Shown: one piece after another, positions 16,329 to 26,468 of the stretch
Layout: every line of letters starts with the position of its first letter
How positions within the stretch are numbered: position 1 is the first letter of the stretch
NCBI GenBank assembly: GCA_902363515.1
Contig: CABJAN010000009.1
Coordinates: 62,001 to 126,000 of the forward strand
Source: Bacillota bacterium
GTDB lineage: Bacteria; Bacillota; Clostridia; Lachnospirales; Lachnospiraceae
Length of the DNA stretch: 64,000 nucleotides
Direction: 5' to 3'
The notes under the pieces: model-generated
Database searches by the model: none
What the model was told of the DNA's origin: nothing
The model's input: only the letters and a program-made list of their open reading frames with translations
Made by a program: the position numbers and the translations under genes

Positions 16329-17669
16329 TTATACAAAAGAATGTAATTTTTCTTCTTCTGCTGCATCGGAAGCCTCATGTAATTTACGAACCGTGGTTTC
16401 TCCTATTCGATGATTCAGCACAGAATGAACCTGGATATCCAGACCATGAGACTGACAGGAAAAGGTTTCTCCATGCTTTGGAATTCGTCCGATTATGTCG
16501 CAGATAAAACCGCTGTAAGTATCATAGTTCTCTGTAGGGAGGGGAATACCCATTGCCTCAGAAACTTCTTCCAAAGGTGTGCTTCCAAGGATTTTCCAGG
16601 TGTCTTCTGAAAGCTTCTGGATTTCCGGCTGTGGATTTTCTTCATCTTCTTCATATAAATCACCCACCAGAGTTTCCATTAAATCATGAAGGGTAACAAT
16701 ACCGGACATTCCGCCATACTCGTCCACCAGTACAGCGAAATACTGCCTGGTTTCCCGCATTTTCTGGAACAGAACATTTGCCTTCATATTTTCAGGCACA
16801 AACCAGGGCGTATCAGAAGCTTTCTGCAAAAGTTCCTCTTTTGTTGCGGCTTTTGTGCGAAAGTAATCCTTTGCGTCTAAAATGCCAATGATGTTGTCAA
16901 TGGTGTCCTGATAAACAGGATAGAAGCTGTGGCGGCTTTGGAAAATTACATCCTTCCAGTTATCCAGACTGTCATCAGCGTCTAATGATAAGACATCCAT
17001 TCTGTGTGTGCAGATTTGTTCTGCAGAAATATCATTGAAATCAAACACATTTTGAATCATTTCGGTTTCTTCTTTTTCAATGTTTCCCTGCTGGCTGCCC
17101 TGGGAAAGCATCATGCGGATTTCTTCCTCTGTTACTTCTTCGTCAGATTCTTCCGGGTCAATACCAAGAAGGCGTAAGATTCCGTTGGTAGAAACAGTAA
17201 GCAGAGCGACCAAAGGGGATGCAATCCTGGACACAGCGTACAAAAGACCTGCCAGAGACAGGGCAAGAGACTCTGATTTCTTCATGGCAATTCTTTTGGG
17301 CACCAGCTCTCCAAATACCAGACTGAAATAAGAAAGCACAATGGTAATCACAAGGACAGAAGCAGAATTTAGCACAGCCTCAGGTATTGGAACACCGGCC
17401 TTTAACAATGCAGAAACCAGAGGGTCTGAAAAATAATCTGCAGCAAAGGCACTGCTTAAAAATCCAGCCAGGGTAATGGCTACCTGAATGGTGGCAAGAA
17501 AACGGGCAGGCTGCTGAGTCAGTTTGGTTAATTTCAATGCTTTTTTATTCCCTGCCTGGGTAAGTGCCTGAAGCTTTGCTTCGTTCATAGAAATCACTGC
17601 AATTTCTGCGCTGGCAAAAACTGCGTTTAATAAAATAAGTACAATTAAAAGTATCATAGATCCAATCAT
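16329..17669 (-). CDS. CNNM/CorC-family (hemolysin-related) membrane transporter
   Basis: A 446-residue protein of the HlyC/CorC (CNNM) family, implicated in Mg2+/Co2+ efflux. A DUF21 region with about four membrane helices spans residues 1-190 (…VFASAEIAVISM at the start). A CBS-domain pair follows at about 210-335 and a CorC_HlyC domain at about 350-430. TGGAGG precedes the ATG at 17669. Translation could also begin upstream at 17720, but no ribosome site is seen there. The 200-nt leader holds a promoter and a strong hairpin terminator, so expression may require read-through. Confidence 0.8.
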   Translation of the reverse strand: MIGSMILLIVLILLNAVFASAEIAVISMNEAKLQALTQAGNKKALKLTKLTQQPARFLATIQVAITLAGFLSSAFAADYFSDPLVSALLKAGVPIPEAVLNSASVLVITIVLSYFSLVFGELVPKRIAMKKSESLALSLAGLLYAVSRIASPLVALLTVSTNGILRLLGIDPEESDEEVTEEEIRMMLSQGSQQGNIEKEETEMIQNVFDFNDISAEQICTHRMDVLSLDADDSLDNWKDVIFQSRHSFYPVYQDTIDNIIGILDAKDYFRTKAATKEELLQKASDTPWFVPENMKANVLFQKMRETRQYFAVLVDEYGGMSGIVTLHDLMETLVGDLYEEDEENPQPEIQKLSEDTWKILGSTPLEEVSEAMGIPLPTENYDTYSGFICDIIGRIPKHGETFSCQSHGLDIQVHSVLNHRIGETTVRKLHEASDAAEEEKLHSFV

Positions 17670-17720
17670 AAAATCCTCCAAAAATAAAATATCCATGTTA
17701 TATATGAGAAAAATAGACAA

Positions 17721-17777
17721 AAAGGAGCAGCCGCACGAAGGAACATCTAAGAAACACTTCGTGCAGCAACTCCTTTA
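17721..17777 (-). terminator. Terminator/attenuator ahead of the CorC-like gene
   Basis: On the - strand, AAAGGAG and GCACGAAG pair with CTTCGTGC and CTCCTTT across a 14-nt loop, followed by TTTTGTC. The stem is long and the U-run short but present. It lies between the 17872-17900 promoter and the CorC-like start, and begins right at the stop of a 20-codon ORF. Confidence 0.65.
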
Positions 17778-17837
17778 TTTATTCATACTCATACATGGAT
17801 TTTTTGAGGTTTTACAACAACCAGGTCCATCTTCCAT
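17775..17837 (-). CDS. Possible 20-residue cysteine-rich leader peptide
   Basis: A 20-codon ORF (MEDGPGCCKTSKNPCMSMNK) lies between a good promoter and a terminator hairpin that starts at its stop codon. Three of 20 residues are Cys and three are Met. The nearest purine stretch (AAAGGA) is 14 nt upstream, longer than usual, so translation is uncertain. It could be a leader peptide controlling the hairpin, a tiny standalone gene, or chance. Confidence 0.3.
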   Translation of the reverse strand: MEDGPGCCKTSKNPCMSMNK

Positions 17838-17871
17838 GTTGGCTCGTCACATCCTTTCTTAATTAGGAATA

Positions 17872-17900
17872 AAGATATCACAAGAAGAAAGTTCCGTCAA
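17872..17900 (-). promoter_or_regulatory. Promoter of the CorC leader
   Basis: On the - strand, TTGACG (17895-17900), 17 nt, TATCTT (17872-17877). The transcript would start near 17865, about 195 nt before the CorC-like ATG. Confidence 0.6.
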
Positions 17901-17914
17901 GAAAAAATCCCCTA

Positions 17915-17941
17915 TTAACAACAATATTTTTGTGGTATAAT
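17915..17941 (+). promoter_or_regulatory. Probable promoter of the PreP-like gene
   Basis: TATAAT is at 17936-17941 with TTAACA at 17915-17920. The 15-nt spacing is short. It lies about 70 nt before the ATG at 18011 and is back-to-back with the CorC promoter. Confidence 0.4.
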
Positions 17942-18010
17942 CATTGCAAAGTCCGGGCAATGTGCCATTCGCTTGTTGTACGTACAAAAATTAATTTGGA
18001 GGTTATTGCC

Positions 18011-20929
18011 ATGAAGATGGAGCAGATACCAGCTTATGAATTGGTGACAAAGCAGGACATACCCGATATACATTCAATGGGCTATCTCCTGAAGCATAAA
18101 AAAAGCGGTGCCAGAGTAATGGTACTGGAAAATGATGATGAAAATAAAGTTTTTAATATTGCCTTCCGCACCCCGCCGGCAGACAGCACAGGTGTTGCGC
18201 ATATTCTGGAGCACAGTGTGCTGTGCGGTTCTAAGAAATTTCCTTTAAAGGATCCTTTTGTGGAACTGGTAAAAGGTTCTCTTAACACCTTTTTAAATGC
18301 CATGACTTATCCGGACAAAACCATGTATCCGGTGGCAAGCTGCAATGATCAGGATTTTAAAAATCTGATGCATGTGTACCTGGATGCAGTGTTCTTCCCT
18401 AACATTTATGAAAAGGAAGAGATTTTCTGTCAGGAAGGCTGGCATTATGAACTGGAAGATGTGGACAGCCCACTTACCTTAAACGGTGTGGTTTATAATG
18501 AAATGAAGGGCGCTTTTTCTTCCCCGGAGGATGTGCTGGACAGAGAAGTATTTAATTCCCTGTTTCCGGATACTCCTTATGGCGTGGAATCAGGAGGCGA
18601 CCCGAAATGCATCCCGGATTTAAAATATTCGGAATTTTTGTCCTTCCACAGCCGCTATTATCATCCTTCTAACAGCTATATTTATTTATATGGAAACATG
18701 GATGCAGCAGAGCGTTTAAACTGGATGGACGAAGAATACCTTTCCAAATATGATGCCATGCCGGTAACTTCTGTTATTGCCCGCCAGGAACCTTTTGATA
18801 AAATGAAGGAACTGGTAATGGAATATCCCATCACAGAAAAGGAACCGGAAGAACAGAACAGCTATCTTGCTTATAATGTGGTTACCGGTGACAGTCTGGA
18901 TGTGGAGAGATGTACTGCTTTTGAAGTGTTGGATTACACTCTTTTAAGCGCGCCGGGCGCTCCGGTAAAGCAGGCTCTTTTAGACGCGGGAATGGGAAAA
19001 GATATTATGGGCTCCTATGAGGATGGCATTTACCAGCCGTTTTTCTCCATTGTGGCAAAGAATGCAGACCCTGCCAATAAAGAGAAGTTTGTGCAGTTGA
19101 TTCAGGATACCCTGGGTGAAATTGCAGAAAAGGGAATCGACAAAAAAGCCATTGCAGCAGGAATCAATTACATGGAATTTCGTTTCCGGGAGGCAGATTT
19201 TTCTTCCTTCCCAAAAGGTTTGATGTATGGAATTGATGTATTTGACAGTTGGCTTTATGATGATAAGAAGCCTTTTGATTATTTAAAACGTCTGGATATT
19301 TTTGCTTCTCTGAAAGAAAAAGCAAAAACCAGATATTTTGAGGAATTAATTGAAGAATATCTTCTTTCCAATACCCATGCGTCGATTGTTGTTGTCAATC
19401 CCAAAAGGGGACTGGCAGCCAAGAGGGAGAAGGAACTGGAAGACAAGCTGGCAGCGTACAAGGACAGCCTGACTTTGGAAGAAAAAGAACGTCTGGCAGC
19501 AGAGACAAAGCACTTAAAAGAATACCAGGATGAGCCGGAGACAGAGGAAGCACTTCGCACCATTCCGCTGCTTACAAGAAAGGATATCAGCAAAGAGGGG
19601 GCAAAACTCTATAATACGCCCAAACAGGTGGGAGATACCCTGGTGCTTTATCATGATTTGTATACCAATGGCATTGGATATCTGGATTTGCTCTTTGATA
19701 CAAAAGCAGTGCCGGAATCTTTGATTCCGTATCTTGGAATTTTGAAATCTGTATTAGGCTATGTAGATACAGAACATTATACCTACAGCCAGTTGTTTAA
19801 TGAAATCAATGCAAGAAGCGGCGGGATTTTATTCGGACTTCAGGTGTTTGGAAATGCAGAGAAGCCTCAGGATAACAAGCATATGGCAGGCGTAAAAGCA
19901 AAGGCTTTATATGAGGACATTCCTTTCGTATTTGAGATGATTCGGGAAATCCTCTGTACTTCTAAGTTTGAAGATGATAAGCGTTTATATGAAATTCTGG
20001 CAAAGATGAAATCCAGAATGCAGATGAGCATGGCTTCTGCAGGTCACAGTACCGCAGTGGCAAGAGCCTTGTCTTATTTCTCAGAGAATGCTTATTTCCA
20101 GGAAAAAACAACAGGCATTGATTTCTATAAATTCCTGGATGAACTGGAAACCAATTTCCAGGAAAAGAAAGAGGATTTAAAAGAAAAATTAAAGGAATTA
20201 ATGGTTTATGTGTTCCGTCCGGAAAACCTTACAGTAAGTTATACTGCAGACCAGAAGGGATGCAGGGGACTGGAAGAAGAGGTTCAGAAATTGAAAGCTG
20301 TTCTTTGTACAAAGGAAATCATGCCTGGAAGCTTTGCTCCTGTTCTGGAGGTAAAAAATGAAGGTTTCCAGACTTCCGGTCAGGTGCAGTATGTGGCAGC
20401 AGCCGGAAATTTCCGGGAGGCAGGATATTCCTATACAGGAGCCCTTCGGATTTTGAAGGTGATGTTAAGCTATGAATATTTGTGGACCAATATCCGGGTA
20501 AAGGGCGGCGCCTATGGCTGTATGAGTTCATTTCGCAGAAACGGGGACGGATTCCTGGTTTCTTACAGAGATCCCAATCTTGTAAAAACGCTGGAAGTTT
20601 TCAGGAAAACAGGAGAGTTTATCCGTTCCTTTGATGCAGATGAAAGAGAAATGACCAAGTATATTATTGGAACTATCAGTGAGATGGATGTTCCTATGAC
20701 ACCTTCCGGCAAGGGAAATCTGTCTTTAAACGCCTGGTTTTCCAAGGTGACAGAAGAGGATATGGCAAAAGAGCGCCAGGAAATTTTGGAGGCGCAGCCG
20801 GAAGATATTCGTAAGCTGGCAGGGATTGTGGACGCTATGATGGAGCAGAACCGCATCTGTGTTGTAGGCAGTGAGGAAAAACTGGAACAAGAGAAACAGA
20901 TATTTGGAGAATTAAGAAATTTACTATAA
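18011..20929 (+). CDS. PreP-like M16C zinc metalloprotease
   Basis: A 972-residue protein, matching the usual ~970 of presequence-protease-type M16C peptidases. It has the inverted zinc motif HILEH near residues 60-64 and the distal Glu in the VYNEMKGAF region. Four M16-type subdomains form a chamber that degrades peptides. Near the C terminus the VKGGAYG motif completes the active site. It has no signal peptide and should act in the cytoplasm. The ATG at 18011 has TTGGAGG 10 nt upstream, better than in-frame upstream Mets. era follows after 22 nt and may be cotranscribed. Confidence 0.85.
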   Translation: MKMEQIPAYELVTKQDIPDIHSMGYLLKHKKSGARVMVLENDDENKVFNIAFRTPPADSTGVAHILEHSVLCGSKKFPLKDPFVELVKGSLNTFLNAMTYPDKTMYPVASCNDQDFKNLMHVYLDAVFFPNIYEKEEIFCQEGWHYELEDVDSPLTLNGVVYNEMKGAFSSPEDVLDREVFNSLFPDTPYGVESGGDPKCIPDLKYSEFLSFHSRYYHPSNSYIYLYGNMDAAERLNWMDEEYLSKYDAMPVTSVIARQEPFDKMKELVMEYPITEKEPEEQNSYLAYNVVTGDSLDVERCTAFEVLDYTLLSAPGAPVKQALLDAGMGKDIMGSYEDGIYQPFFSIVAKNADPANKEKFVQLIQDTLGEIAEKGIDKKAIAAGINYMEFRFREADFSSFPKGLMYGIDVFDSWLYDDKKPFDYLKRLDIFASLKEKAKTRYFEELIEEYLLSNTHASIVVVNPKRGLAAKREKELEDKLAAYKDSLTLEEKERLAAETKHLKEYQDEPETEEALRTIPLLTRKDISKEGAKLYNTPKQVGDTLVLYHDLYTNGIGYLDLLFDTKAVPESLIPYLGILKSVLGYVDTEHYTYSQLFNEINARSGGILFGLQVFGNAEKPQDNKHMAGVKAKALYEDIPFVFEMIREILCTSKFEDDKRLYEILAKMKSRMQMSMASAGHSTAVARALSYFSENAYFQEKTTGIDFYKFLDELETNFQEKKEDLKEKLKELMVYVFRPENLTVSYTADQKGCRGLEEEVQKLKAVLCTKEIMPGSFAPVLEVKNEGFQTSGQVQYVAAAGNFREAGYSYTGALRILKVMLSYEYLWTNIRVKGGAYGCMSSFRRNGDGFLVSYRDPNLVKTLEVFRKTGEFIRSFDADEREMTKYIIGTISEMDVPMTPSGKGNLSLNAWFSKVTEEDMAKERQEILEAQPEDIRKLAGIVDAMMEQNRICVVGSEEKLEQEKQIFGELRNLL

Positions 20930-20951
20930 GAGTACCATAAGAGGAGAGTGT

Positions 20952-21860
20952 ATGAAGGCAGATTTTAAATCAGGATTTACAGCAATTATCGGCAGACCCA
21001 ATGTGGGAAAATCCACATTAATGAACCACTTAATCGGACAGAAGATTGCCATTACGTCAAGGAAACCGCAGACCACCAGGAACCGGATTCAGACCGTTTA
21101 TACAGATGAGAAGGGGCAGATTGTATTTTTAGATACCCCTGGTATTCACAAGGCGAAAAATAAACTGGGTGATTATATGGTTAATGTAGCCCAGAGAACC
21201 TTAAAGGATGCAGATGTGATTTTATGGCTGGTAGAGCCAAGTACTTTTATTGGGGCAGGGGAGCGGCATATTGCGGAACAGTTGAAGCGCTGCAGTCTTC
21301 CGGTGATTCTGGTAATCAATAAAGTAGATACCGTGAAAAAGGAGGAAGTGCCTGGATTTATTCAGGCATACAGAAAACTTTATGACTTTGCAGAGATTGT
21401 TCCGGTGTCAGCCCTTAGAAGTCTGAATCTGGATACTTTGTTAGACTGTATTTTCAAATATCTGCCTTATGGACCTCAGTTTTATGATGAAGATACGGTA
21501 ACGGATCAGCCTCAGAGACAGATTGTGGCTGAAATGATTCGGGAAAAAGCCCTGCGCTGTCTGGAAGAGGAGATTCCTCATGGGATTGCAGTGACCATTG
21601 AACGAATGAAAGAGCGCACGGATGGCAGTATGGTGGATATTGACGCTACCATTATCTGTGAGCGGGACAGCCATAAGGGGATTATTATTGGGAAACAGGG
21701 AGTTATGCTGAAAAAAATCGGCAGCTCTGCCCGCTATGAGATTGAAAATATGCTGGAACAAAAGGTGAATCTGAAGCTGTGGGTGAAGGTGAAGAAAGAC
21801 TGGAGAGACAGTGATTATCTCATGAAAAATTTTGGATATGATAAGAAGGAAATCGAATGA
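20952..21860 (+). CDS. era: GTPase Era
   Basis: A 302-residue ribosome-assembly GTPase. G1 is GRPNVGKS, the switch-I region is [14 protein letters not shown]3 is DTPG and G4 is NKVD. A C-terminal KH domain contains [11 protein letters not shown] and binds the 3' end of 16S rRNA. It acts at the membrane-associated 30S maturation step. GAGGAGAG lies before the ATG. It overlaps recO by ATGA, the usual Firmicute arrangement. Confidence 0.95.
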   Translation: MKADFKSGFTAIIGRPNVGKSTLMNHLIGQKIAITSRKPQTTRNRIQTVYTDEKGQIVFLDTPGIHKAKNKLGDYMVNVAQRTLKDADVILWLVEPSTFIGAGERHIAEQLKRCSLPVILVINKVDTVKKEEVPGFIQAYRKLYDFAEIVPVSALRSLNLDTLLDCIFKYLPYGPQFYDEDTVTDQPQRQIVAEMIREKALRCLEEEIPHGIAVTIERMKERTDGSMVDIDATIICERDSHKGIIIGKQGVMLKKIGSSARYEIENMLEQKVNLKLWVKVKKDWRDSDYLMKNFGYDKKEIE

Positions 21861-22618
21861 GTGATTCCATTACTGTTACAGGCATGGTGTTATCCGCCAT
21901 GCCTGTGGGGGATTATGACAAAAGACTGGTGATACTTACAAGAGAAAGAGGGAAGATTACTGCTTTTGCAAAAGGAGCCAGAAGGCAGAACAGCGCTCTT
22001 ATGGCAGTGGCAAATCCTTTTGTGTTTGGTTCTTTTTTTCTTTATGAGGGACGGACCTCTTATCAGCTTCGTTCTGCTTCTGTGATGGAGTATTTTTCTG
22101 AGCTTGCAGGGATTCAGCCTGGAGTGTATTACGGGTTTTATTTTCTGGAACTGGCGGATTATTATGCCAGTGAGAATACTGATGAAAAACAAATGCTGAA
22201 TCTGCTGTATGTGACCATGAAGGCTTTGGTAAAACAAAAGATGGAAAACCAGTTGATTCAGTATATTTTTGAACTAAAGGCCATGACTATTAACGGAGAA
22301 TATCCGGCTGTGTTTGCCTGCCGCAAATGCGGAACTACAGAAAATCTCCAGTGGTTTTCCACAGAAGAGGCAGGGGTATATTGCAAAGACTGTGGAGAGC
22401 AGGAGCATGGACTGATTTATGTAAGCCCTTCTACCCTTTATACCCTGCAGTTTATCATTGCAGCCAAGTTGGAGCGTCTTTATAGTTTTACGGTAAAAAA
22501 AGAGGTGCTGGAGGAACTTGGAAGAGTCATGCGCGCCTATACGAAACATTATATTGATAAAAATTTCAAAAGTCTGGATATTCTCCATCTCATGGGGAGT
22601 CTCTATACAGATACATAG
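21857..22618 (+). CDS. recO: DNA repair protein RecO
   Basis: A 253-residue recombination mediator. An N-terminal OB fold (residues 1-80, [25 protein letters not shown]) is followed by a helical part and a C-terminal zinc-binding Cys4 motif (CRKC … CKDC). It loads RecA on SSB-coated DNA with RecR. Translation is coupled to era through the ATGA overlap. Confidence 0.9.
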   Translation: MSDSITVTGMVLSAMPVGDYDKRLVILTRERGKITAFAKGARRQNSALMAVANPFVFGSFFLYEGRTSYQLRSASVMEYFSELAGIQPGVYYGFYFLELADYYASENTDEKQMLNLLYVTMKALVKQKMENQLIQYIFELKAMTINGEYPAVFACRKCGTTENLQWFSTEEAGVYCKDCGEQEHGLIYVSPSTLYTLQFIIAAKLERLYSFTVKKEVLEELGRVMRAYTKHYIDKNFKSLDILHLMGSLYTDT

Positions 22619-22623
22619 CAGTT

Positions 22624-23451
22624 TCATAAAAGCTCTCCCAGAATACGCAGTACATAGTCCTCCTCGGTTTTTACGGTTAGCCTGTCAATGAGAATATCTT
22701 CGTAAAAACGGTTGCTTAGAGAAAGATGATGTTTCCGGGCATAGTAAAGCATTTTTTCATAAGTTTCAGGCAATGTGTCATAGCCTCCCAGATGAAAGGC
22801 GCAGAGATAATCTCCCTGTGGGCGTATCTGGAGAGGGAGGCCTTTTACAGGCTTATCCAGGAGAATGTAGTAATGAGAATAATGCTCATTTAAATGTTCT
22901 GGTGAATGCAAATGTTGAATTCCCCCAATCCCATAAGGGCTGAATAAATGATGCTCCTTTTCTAAGGCAATGAGCTTACTGATAACATGGGCATTTTCTT
23001 CTTCTGAATCTGCATCTTCGGGGGCAGGGGCAGTGAGAAGATAATGCTTTTTTTCATGGACAACGGAAATTTCATGGAAATTTTGGCCAAGAGTGTGCCT
23101 TAGACAGTCTTTTTCTTTGCTTAACTGGTCTTTCATTCTTTTTAATTCCTGTATTCTTTTTTCTATGGCAAAGGTTTCCTTTTCCAGCAATTCTAAAAAC
23201 AATTTTGGTGTTCTGTTGTCCAGGTAGGACTTGATTTCTTCCAGGGGCATTCCAATCTCTTTTAAAATAGTAATAACATCAAAAATTTCAAGCTGTGATG
23301 CAGCGTAATACCGGTATTGATTGGTTGATTTCCTTTCAGGGGAGAGAAGGCCAATTTTATCATAATGAAATAACGTGTGCTTGGTAGTACCGGCCAGTCT
23401 GGCAAATTCTCCGGTGGTGAGATAGTAAGTTCTGCTTTGATTCTGATTCAT
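22624..23451 (-). CDS. MerR-family multidrug-type transcriptional activator
   Basis: A 275-residue regulator with a winged-helix MerR domain (residues 8-75, [26 protein letters not shown]), a coiled-coil dimerisation helix (80-125) and a C-terminal GyrI/BmrR-like effector domain (130-275). MerR proteins activate promoters with an overlong spacer by twisting DNA. Such a promoter (19-nt spacer) lies between this gene and the divergent MATE transporter. It ends 5 nt from the convergent recO gene. The inducer is unknown, probably a lipophilic drug. Confidence 0.85.
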   Translation of the reverse strand: MNQNQSRTYYLTTGEFARLAGTTKHTLFHYDKIGLLSPERKSTNQYRYYAASQLEIFDVITILKEIGMPLEEIKSYLDNRTPKLFLELLEKETFAIEKRIQELKRMKDQLSKEKDCLRHTLGQNFHEISVVHEKKHYLLTAPAPEDADSEEENAHVISKLIALEKEHHLFSPYGIGGIQHLHSPEHLNEHYSHYYILLDKPVKGLPLQIRPQGDYLCAFHLGGYDTLPETYEKMLYYARKHHLSLSNRFYEDILIDRLTVKTEEDYVLRILGELL

Positions 23452-23475
23452 AATGAAGTCTCCTAAAGAAAAGTC

Positions 23476-23506
23476 TTGACTATCGTGTTACCCTATAGTT
23501 TAACAT
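23476..23506 (+). promoter_or_regulatory. MerR-type promoter with 19-nt spacer
   Basis: TTGACT (23476-23481) and TAACAT (23501-23506) are separated by exactly 19 nt. The centre (GTTACCCTATAGTTTAAC) is partly palindromic. This is the hallmark of MerR-activated promoters and it points at the MATE gene. Confidence 0.75.
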
Positions 23507-23543
23507 GGGATAAGAAATCAAGCAATAAGAGGTGAAGAAAAGA

Positions 23544-24875
23544 ATGACGAATTCAATAGCACAAAAATTTAATGTATTTACCCTGCTGAAATTTGCATTT
23601 CCTACTATGGTTATGATGGTTTTTATGTCCCTGTATACCATTGTGGATGGGATTTTTGTATCCAGATATGTGGGAAGTAATGCTCTTTCTGCAGTGAATA
23701 TTGTTTATCCGGTTTTGAACCTGCTGTTTGCCTTTGGGATTATGCTGTCCACAGGGGGAAGCGCCATTGTGGCAAGGCAGATGGGAGAGAAACGGGAGCA
23801 GGAGGCCAGGGAGAACTTTTCTCTTCTGGCAGCAGTCAGCGTGGCCATTGGCTTTTTGATTTTGATTCTGGGGCTTTTGTTTTTGGAGCCTTTGTGTGGG
23901 GTTCTGGGAGCTACGCCGTTGATTATGAAAGATTGTAAGATTTATCTGGGAGTCCTGCTGGGATTTGGTCCTCTGACCATGCTTCAGATGTTCTTTCAGG
24001 TGTTTTTTGTAACTGCCGGGAAACCGGGGCTGGGACTTGGATTTACCATATCCGGCGGTGTTGCCAATATGGTTTTGGACTATGTGTTTATGGGACCAAT
24101 GGAAATGGGGGTTTTAGGAGCTGCTCTTGCAACTGGTCTTGGCCAGGCCATTATGGCAGTGGCAGGAGTGTTTTATTTCTTCTGGGTGAAGGGAAGCCTG
24201 TACTTTGTAAAACCTGTATTTCGCGGAAAGATGCTTTTACAAAGCTGCGGAAATGGTTCTTCAGAAATGGTCAGTAACCTGTCAACCGCAGTGGTAACTT
24301 TTTTGTTTAACATCACCATGATGCAGCTGGTAGGGGAAGACGGAGTTGCAGCCATTACCATTGTGTTGTATGGACAGTTTTTGTTTACGTCCTTGTATCT
24401 TGGTTTTTCCATAGGTGTTGGGCCTGTATTCAGCTTTAACTATGGAAATGAAAATCATGAGCAGATGAAACGGATATACAGAATCTGCAAATGGTTTATT
24501 GTCCTTTCTTCTATGGTGATTCTGGCTGTTGCCCTGTTCTTCTCAGAGCCTATTGTGAGAATTTTTACAGGAGAGGCAAACCATACCTATGAACTGGCAG
24601 TGGAGGGATTCTTTTTGTTTTCCTTTAACTATTTGTTTGCAGGAATTAATATTTTTGCGTCTGCCATGTTTACCGCTCTTTCCAACGGAAAGATATCGGC
24701 TATTATTTCTTTTTGCAGAACCTTTGTGTTTATTACTGCAAGTATTGTATTGCTACCAAGAATTATGGGAATCACAGGAGTCTGGCTGGCTGTACCACTG
24801 GCAGAACTGGTGACTTTATTTATCTCCATTGCTTATTTGAGAGGGCAAAAAAAGGTCTATCATTATGGCGGATAG
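23544..24875 (+). CDS. MATE-family multidrug efflux transporter
   Basis: A 443-residue membrane protein with about 12 helices in two halves. Both halves have a MATE signature region (near the start FPTMVMMVFMSLYTIVDGIF). It exports organic cations or drugs in exchange for Na+ or H+. The ATG at 23544 has GAGGTGA 9 nt upstream and is preferred to GTG at 23532. It is divergent from its probable MerR activator. Confidence 0.85.
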   Translation: MTNSIAQKFNVFTLLKFAFPTMVMMVFMSLYTIVDGIFVSRYVGSNALSAVNIVYPVLNLLFAFGIMLSTGGSAIVARQMGEKREQEARENFSLLAAVSVAIGFLILILGLLFLEPLCGVLGATPLIMKDCKIYLGVLLGFGPLTMLQMFFQVFFVTAGKPGLGLGFTISGGVANMVLDYVFMGPMEMGVLGAALATGLGQAIMAVAGVFYFFWVKGSLYFVKPVFRGKMLLQSCGNGSSEMVSNLSTAVVTFLFNITMMQLVGEDGVAAITIVLYGQFLFTSLYLGFSIGVGPVFSFNYGNENHEQMKRIYRICKWFIVLSSMVILAVALFFSEPIVRIFTGEANHTYELAVEGFFLFSFNYLFAGINIFASAMFTALSNGKISAIISFCRTFVFITASIVLLPRIMGITGVWLAVPLAELVTLFISIAYLRGQKKVYHYGG

Positions 24876-24905
24876 AGAGATTTTCCAGACTTTCTGTGTT
24901 TAGGG

Positions 24906-24934
24906 TTGAAAAGATAGGTTTGAACCGTTATAAT
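24906..24934 (+). promoter_or_regulatory. Promoter of glyS
   Basis: TTGAAA, 17 nt, TATAAT (24929-24934). The leader is only about 50 nt, too short for a T-box. Confidence 0.65.
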
Positions 24935-24992
24935 AGTGGCTATGAATCAAAGATGCAAAAGTGAAAAACAAAACATAGAGGAGATTACAGAC

Positions 24993-26387
24993 ATGGAAAA
25001 GACAATGGAAAAAATCGTAGCATTAGCGAAATCAAGAGGTTTTGTATATCCTGGTTCCGAAATCTACGGAGGTCTTGCCAACACATGGGACTATGGTAAC
25101 CTGGGTGTGGAATTGAAGAATAATGTAAAAAAAGCCTGGTGGCAGAAATTTGTTATGGAAAGCCCATACAACGTAGGGGTAGATTGCGCCATCCTCATGA
25201 ATCCTCAGACCTGGGTAGCTTCCGGACATCTGGGCGGATTTGCAGACCCATTGATGGATTGTAAGGAATGCCATGAGCGTTTCCGTGCAGATAAGATTAT
25301 TGAAGATTACTGTGCAGAAAAAGGCATTGAATTAGAAGGAAGTGTAGATGCGTGGTCACAGGAACAGATGAAGGATTTCATTGAAGAACATCAGATTCCA
25401 TGTCCAACCTGTGGAAAACATAACTTTACCGATATTCGTCAGTTTAACCTGATGTTTAAAACCTTCCAGGGCGTTACAGAAGATGCGAAAAACACCGTAT
25501 ATTTGAGACCAGAGACAGCTCAGGGTATTTTTGTAAACTTTAAAAACGTACAGAGAACTTCCAGAAAGAAACTGCCATTTGGTATTGCACAGATTGGTAA
25601 ATCTTTCCGTAATGAAATTACACCAGGAAACTTTACTTTCCGTACTCGTGAGTTTGAACAGATGGAATTGGAATTTTTCTGTAAACCGGATACAGACTTA
25701 GAGTGGTTTGCATACTGGAAGCAGTTCTGCTTAGACTGGCTTCACAGCCTTGGTTTAAAGGATGAGGAAATCCGTTACCGTGACCACTCACCGGAAGAGC
25801 TTTGCTTCTACAGCAAGGCAACCACAGACGTGGAATTCCTGTTCCCATTTGGATGGGGCGAACTGTGGGGGATTGCCGACAGAACCGATTATGACCTGAC
25901 ACAGCACCAGAATGTTTCCGGACAGGATATGACTTACTTTGATGATGAAACAAACCAGAAATATATTCCATATGTTATTGAGCCGTCTCTTGGAGCAGAC
26001 CGTATGGTGCTGGCTTTCCTGTGCAGCGCATATGATGAAGAAGTTCTGGATGCAGAGAAGAATGACGTGCGTACTGTCCTGCATTTCCACCCGGCTCTGG
26101 CTCCGGTGAAGATTGGTGTGCTTCCGCTTTCTAAGAAATTAAATGAGGGTGCGCTGAAAGTCTTTACAGAACTTTCCAAGAAATACAACTGTGAGTTTGA
26201 TGACAGAGGAAATATTGGAAAACGTTACCGCCGCCAGGATGAAATCGGTACTCCATTCTGCGTGACCTATGACTTTGACTCTGAAACAGATGGAGCTGTA
26301 ACAGTACGTGACAGAGATACCATGGAACAGGAACGTATTAAGATTGAAGATTTAAAAGCATATTTTGAAGAGAAATTTACATTTTAA
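24993..26387 (+). CDS. glyS: Glycyl-tRNA synthetase (alpha2, class II)
   Basis: A 464-residue single-chain enzyme of the eukaryote/archaea/Firmicute alpha2 type, not the bacterial alpha2beta2 type. Class II motifs are visible: [33 protein letters not shown], and [10 protein letters not shown] in motif 3. A C-terminal anticodon-binding domain starts around residue 370. It charges tRNA-Gly in the cytoplasm. GAGGAG lies 8 nt before the chosen ATG. The codon bias is that of a well-expressed gene. Confidence 0.95.
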   Translation: MEKTMEKIVALAKSRGFVYPGSEIYGGLANTWDYGNLGVELKNNVKKAWWQKFVMESPYNVGVDCAILMNPQTWVASGHLGGFADPLMDCKECHERFRADKIIEDYCAEKGIELEGSVDAWSQEQMKDFIEEHQIPCPTCGKHNFTDIRQFNLMFKTFQGVTEDAKNTVYLRPETAQGIFVNFKNVQRTSRKKLPFGIAQIGKSFRNEITPGNFTFRTREFEQMELEFFCKPDTDLEWFAYWKQFCLDWLHSLGLKDEEIRYRDHSPEELCFYSKATTDVEFLFPFGWGELWGIADRTDYDLTQHQNVSGQDMTYFDDETNQKYIPYVIEPSLGADRMVLAFLCSAYDEEVLDAEKNDVRTVLHFHPALAPVKIGVLPLSKKLNEGALKVFTELSKKYNCEFDDRGNIGKRYRRQDEIGTPFCVTYDFDSETDGAVTVRDRDTMEQERIKIEDLKAYFEEKFTF

Positions 26388-26406
26388 AGAATAAAATCCA
26401 GAGTGA

Positions 26407-26449
26407 AATAGGGCGTTACATGGACAAGCATGTAATAGCCCTATTTTTG
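26407..26449 (+). terminator. glyS terminator
   Basis: AATAGGGC (26407-26414) pairs with GCCCTATT (26438-26445), and TTACATG with CATGTAA inside. The stem is followed by a T-run. Confidence 0.85.
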
Positions 26450-26468
26450 GAAACGGGGAGGCTTTTAC

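Noticed and set aside
17670..17872. An M-box magnesium riboswitch before the CorC-like gene
   Set aside because: The conserved M-box segments are absent, and the stretch is explained by a small ORF and a terminator.
24876..24992. A T-box before glyS
   Set aside because: The leader after the promoter is only about 50 nt and has no T-box sequence or terminator.
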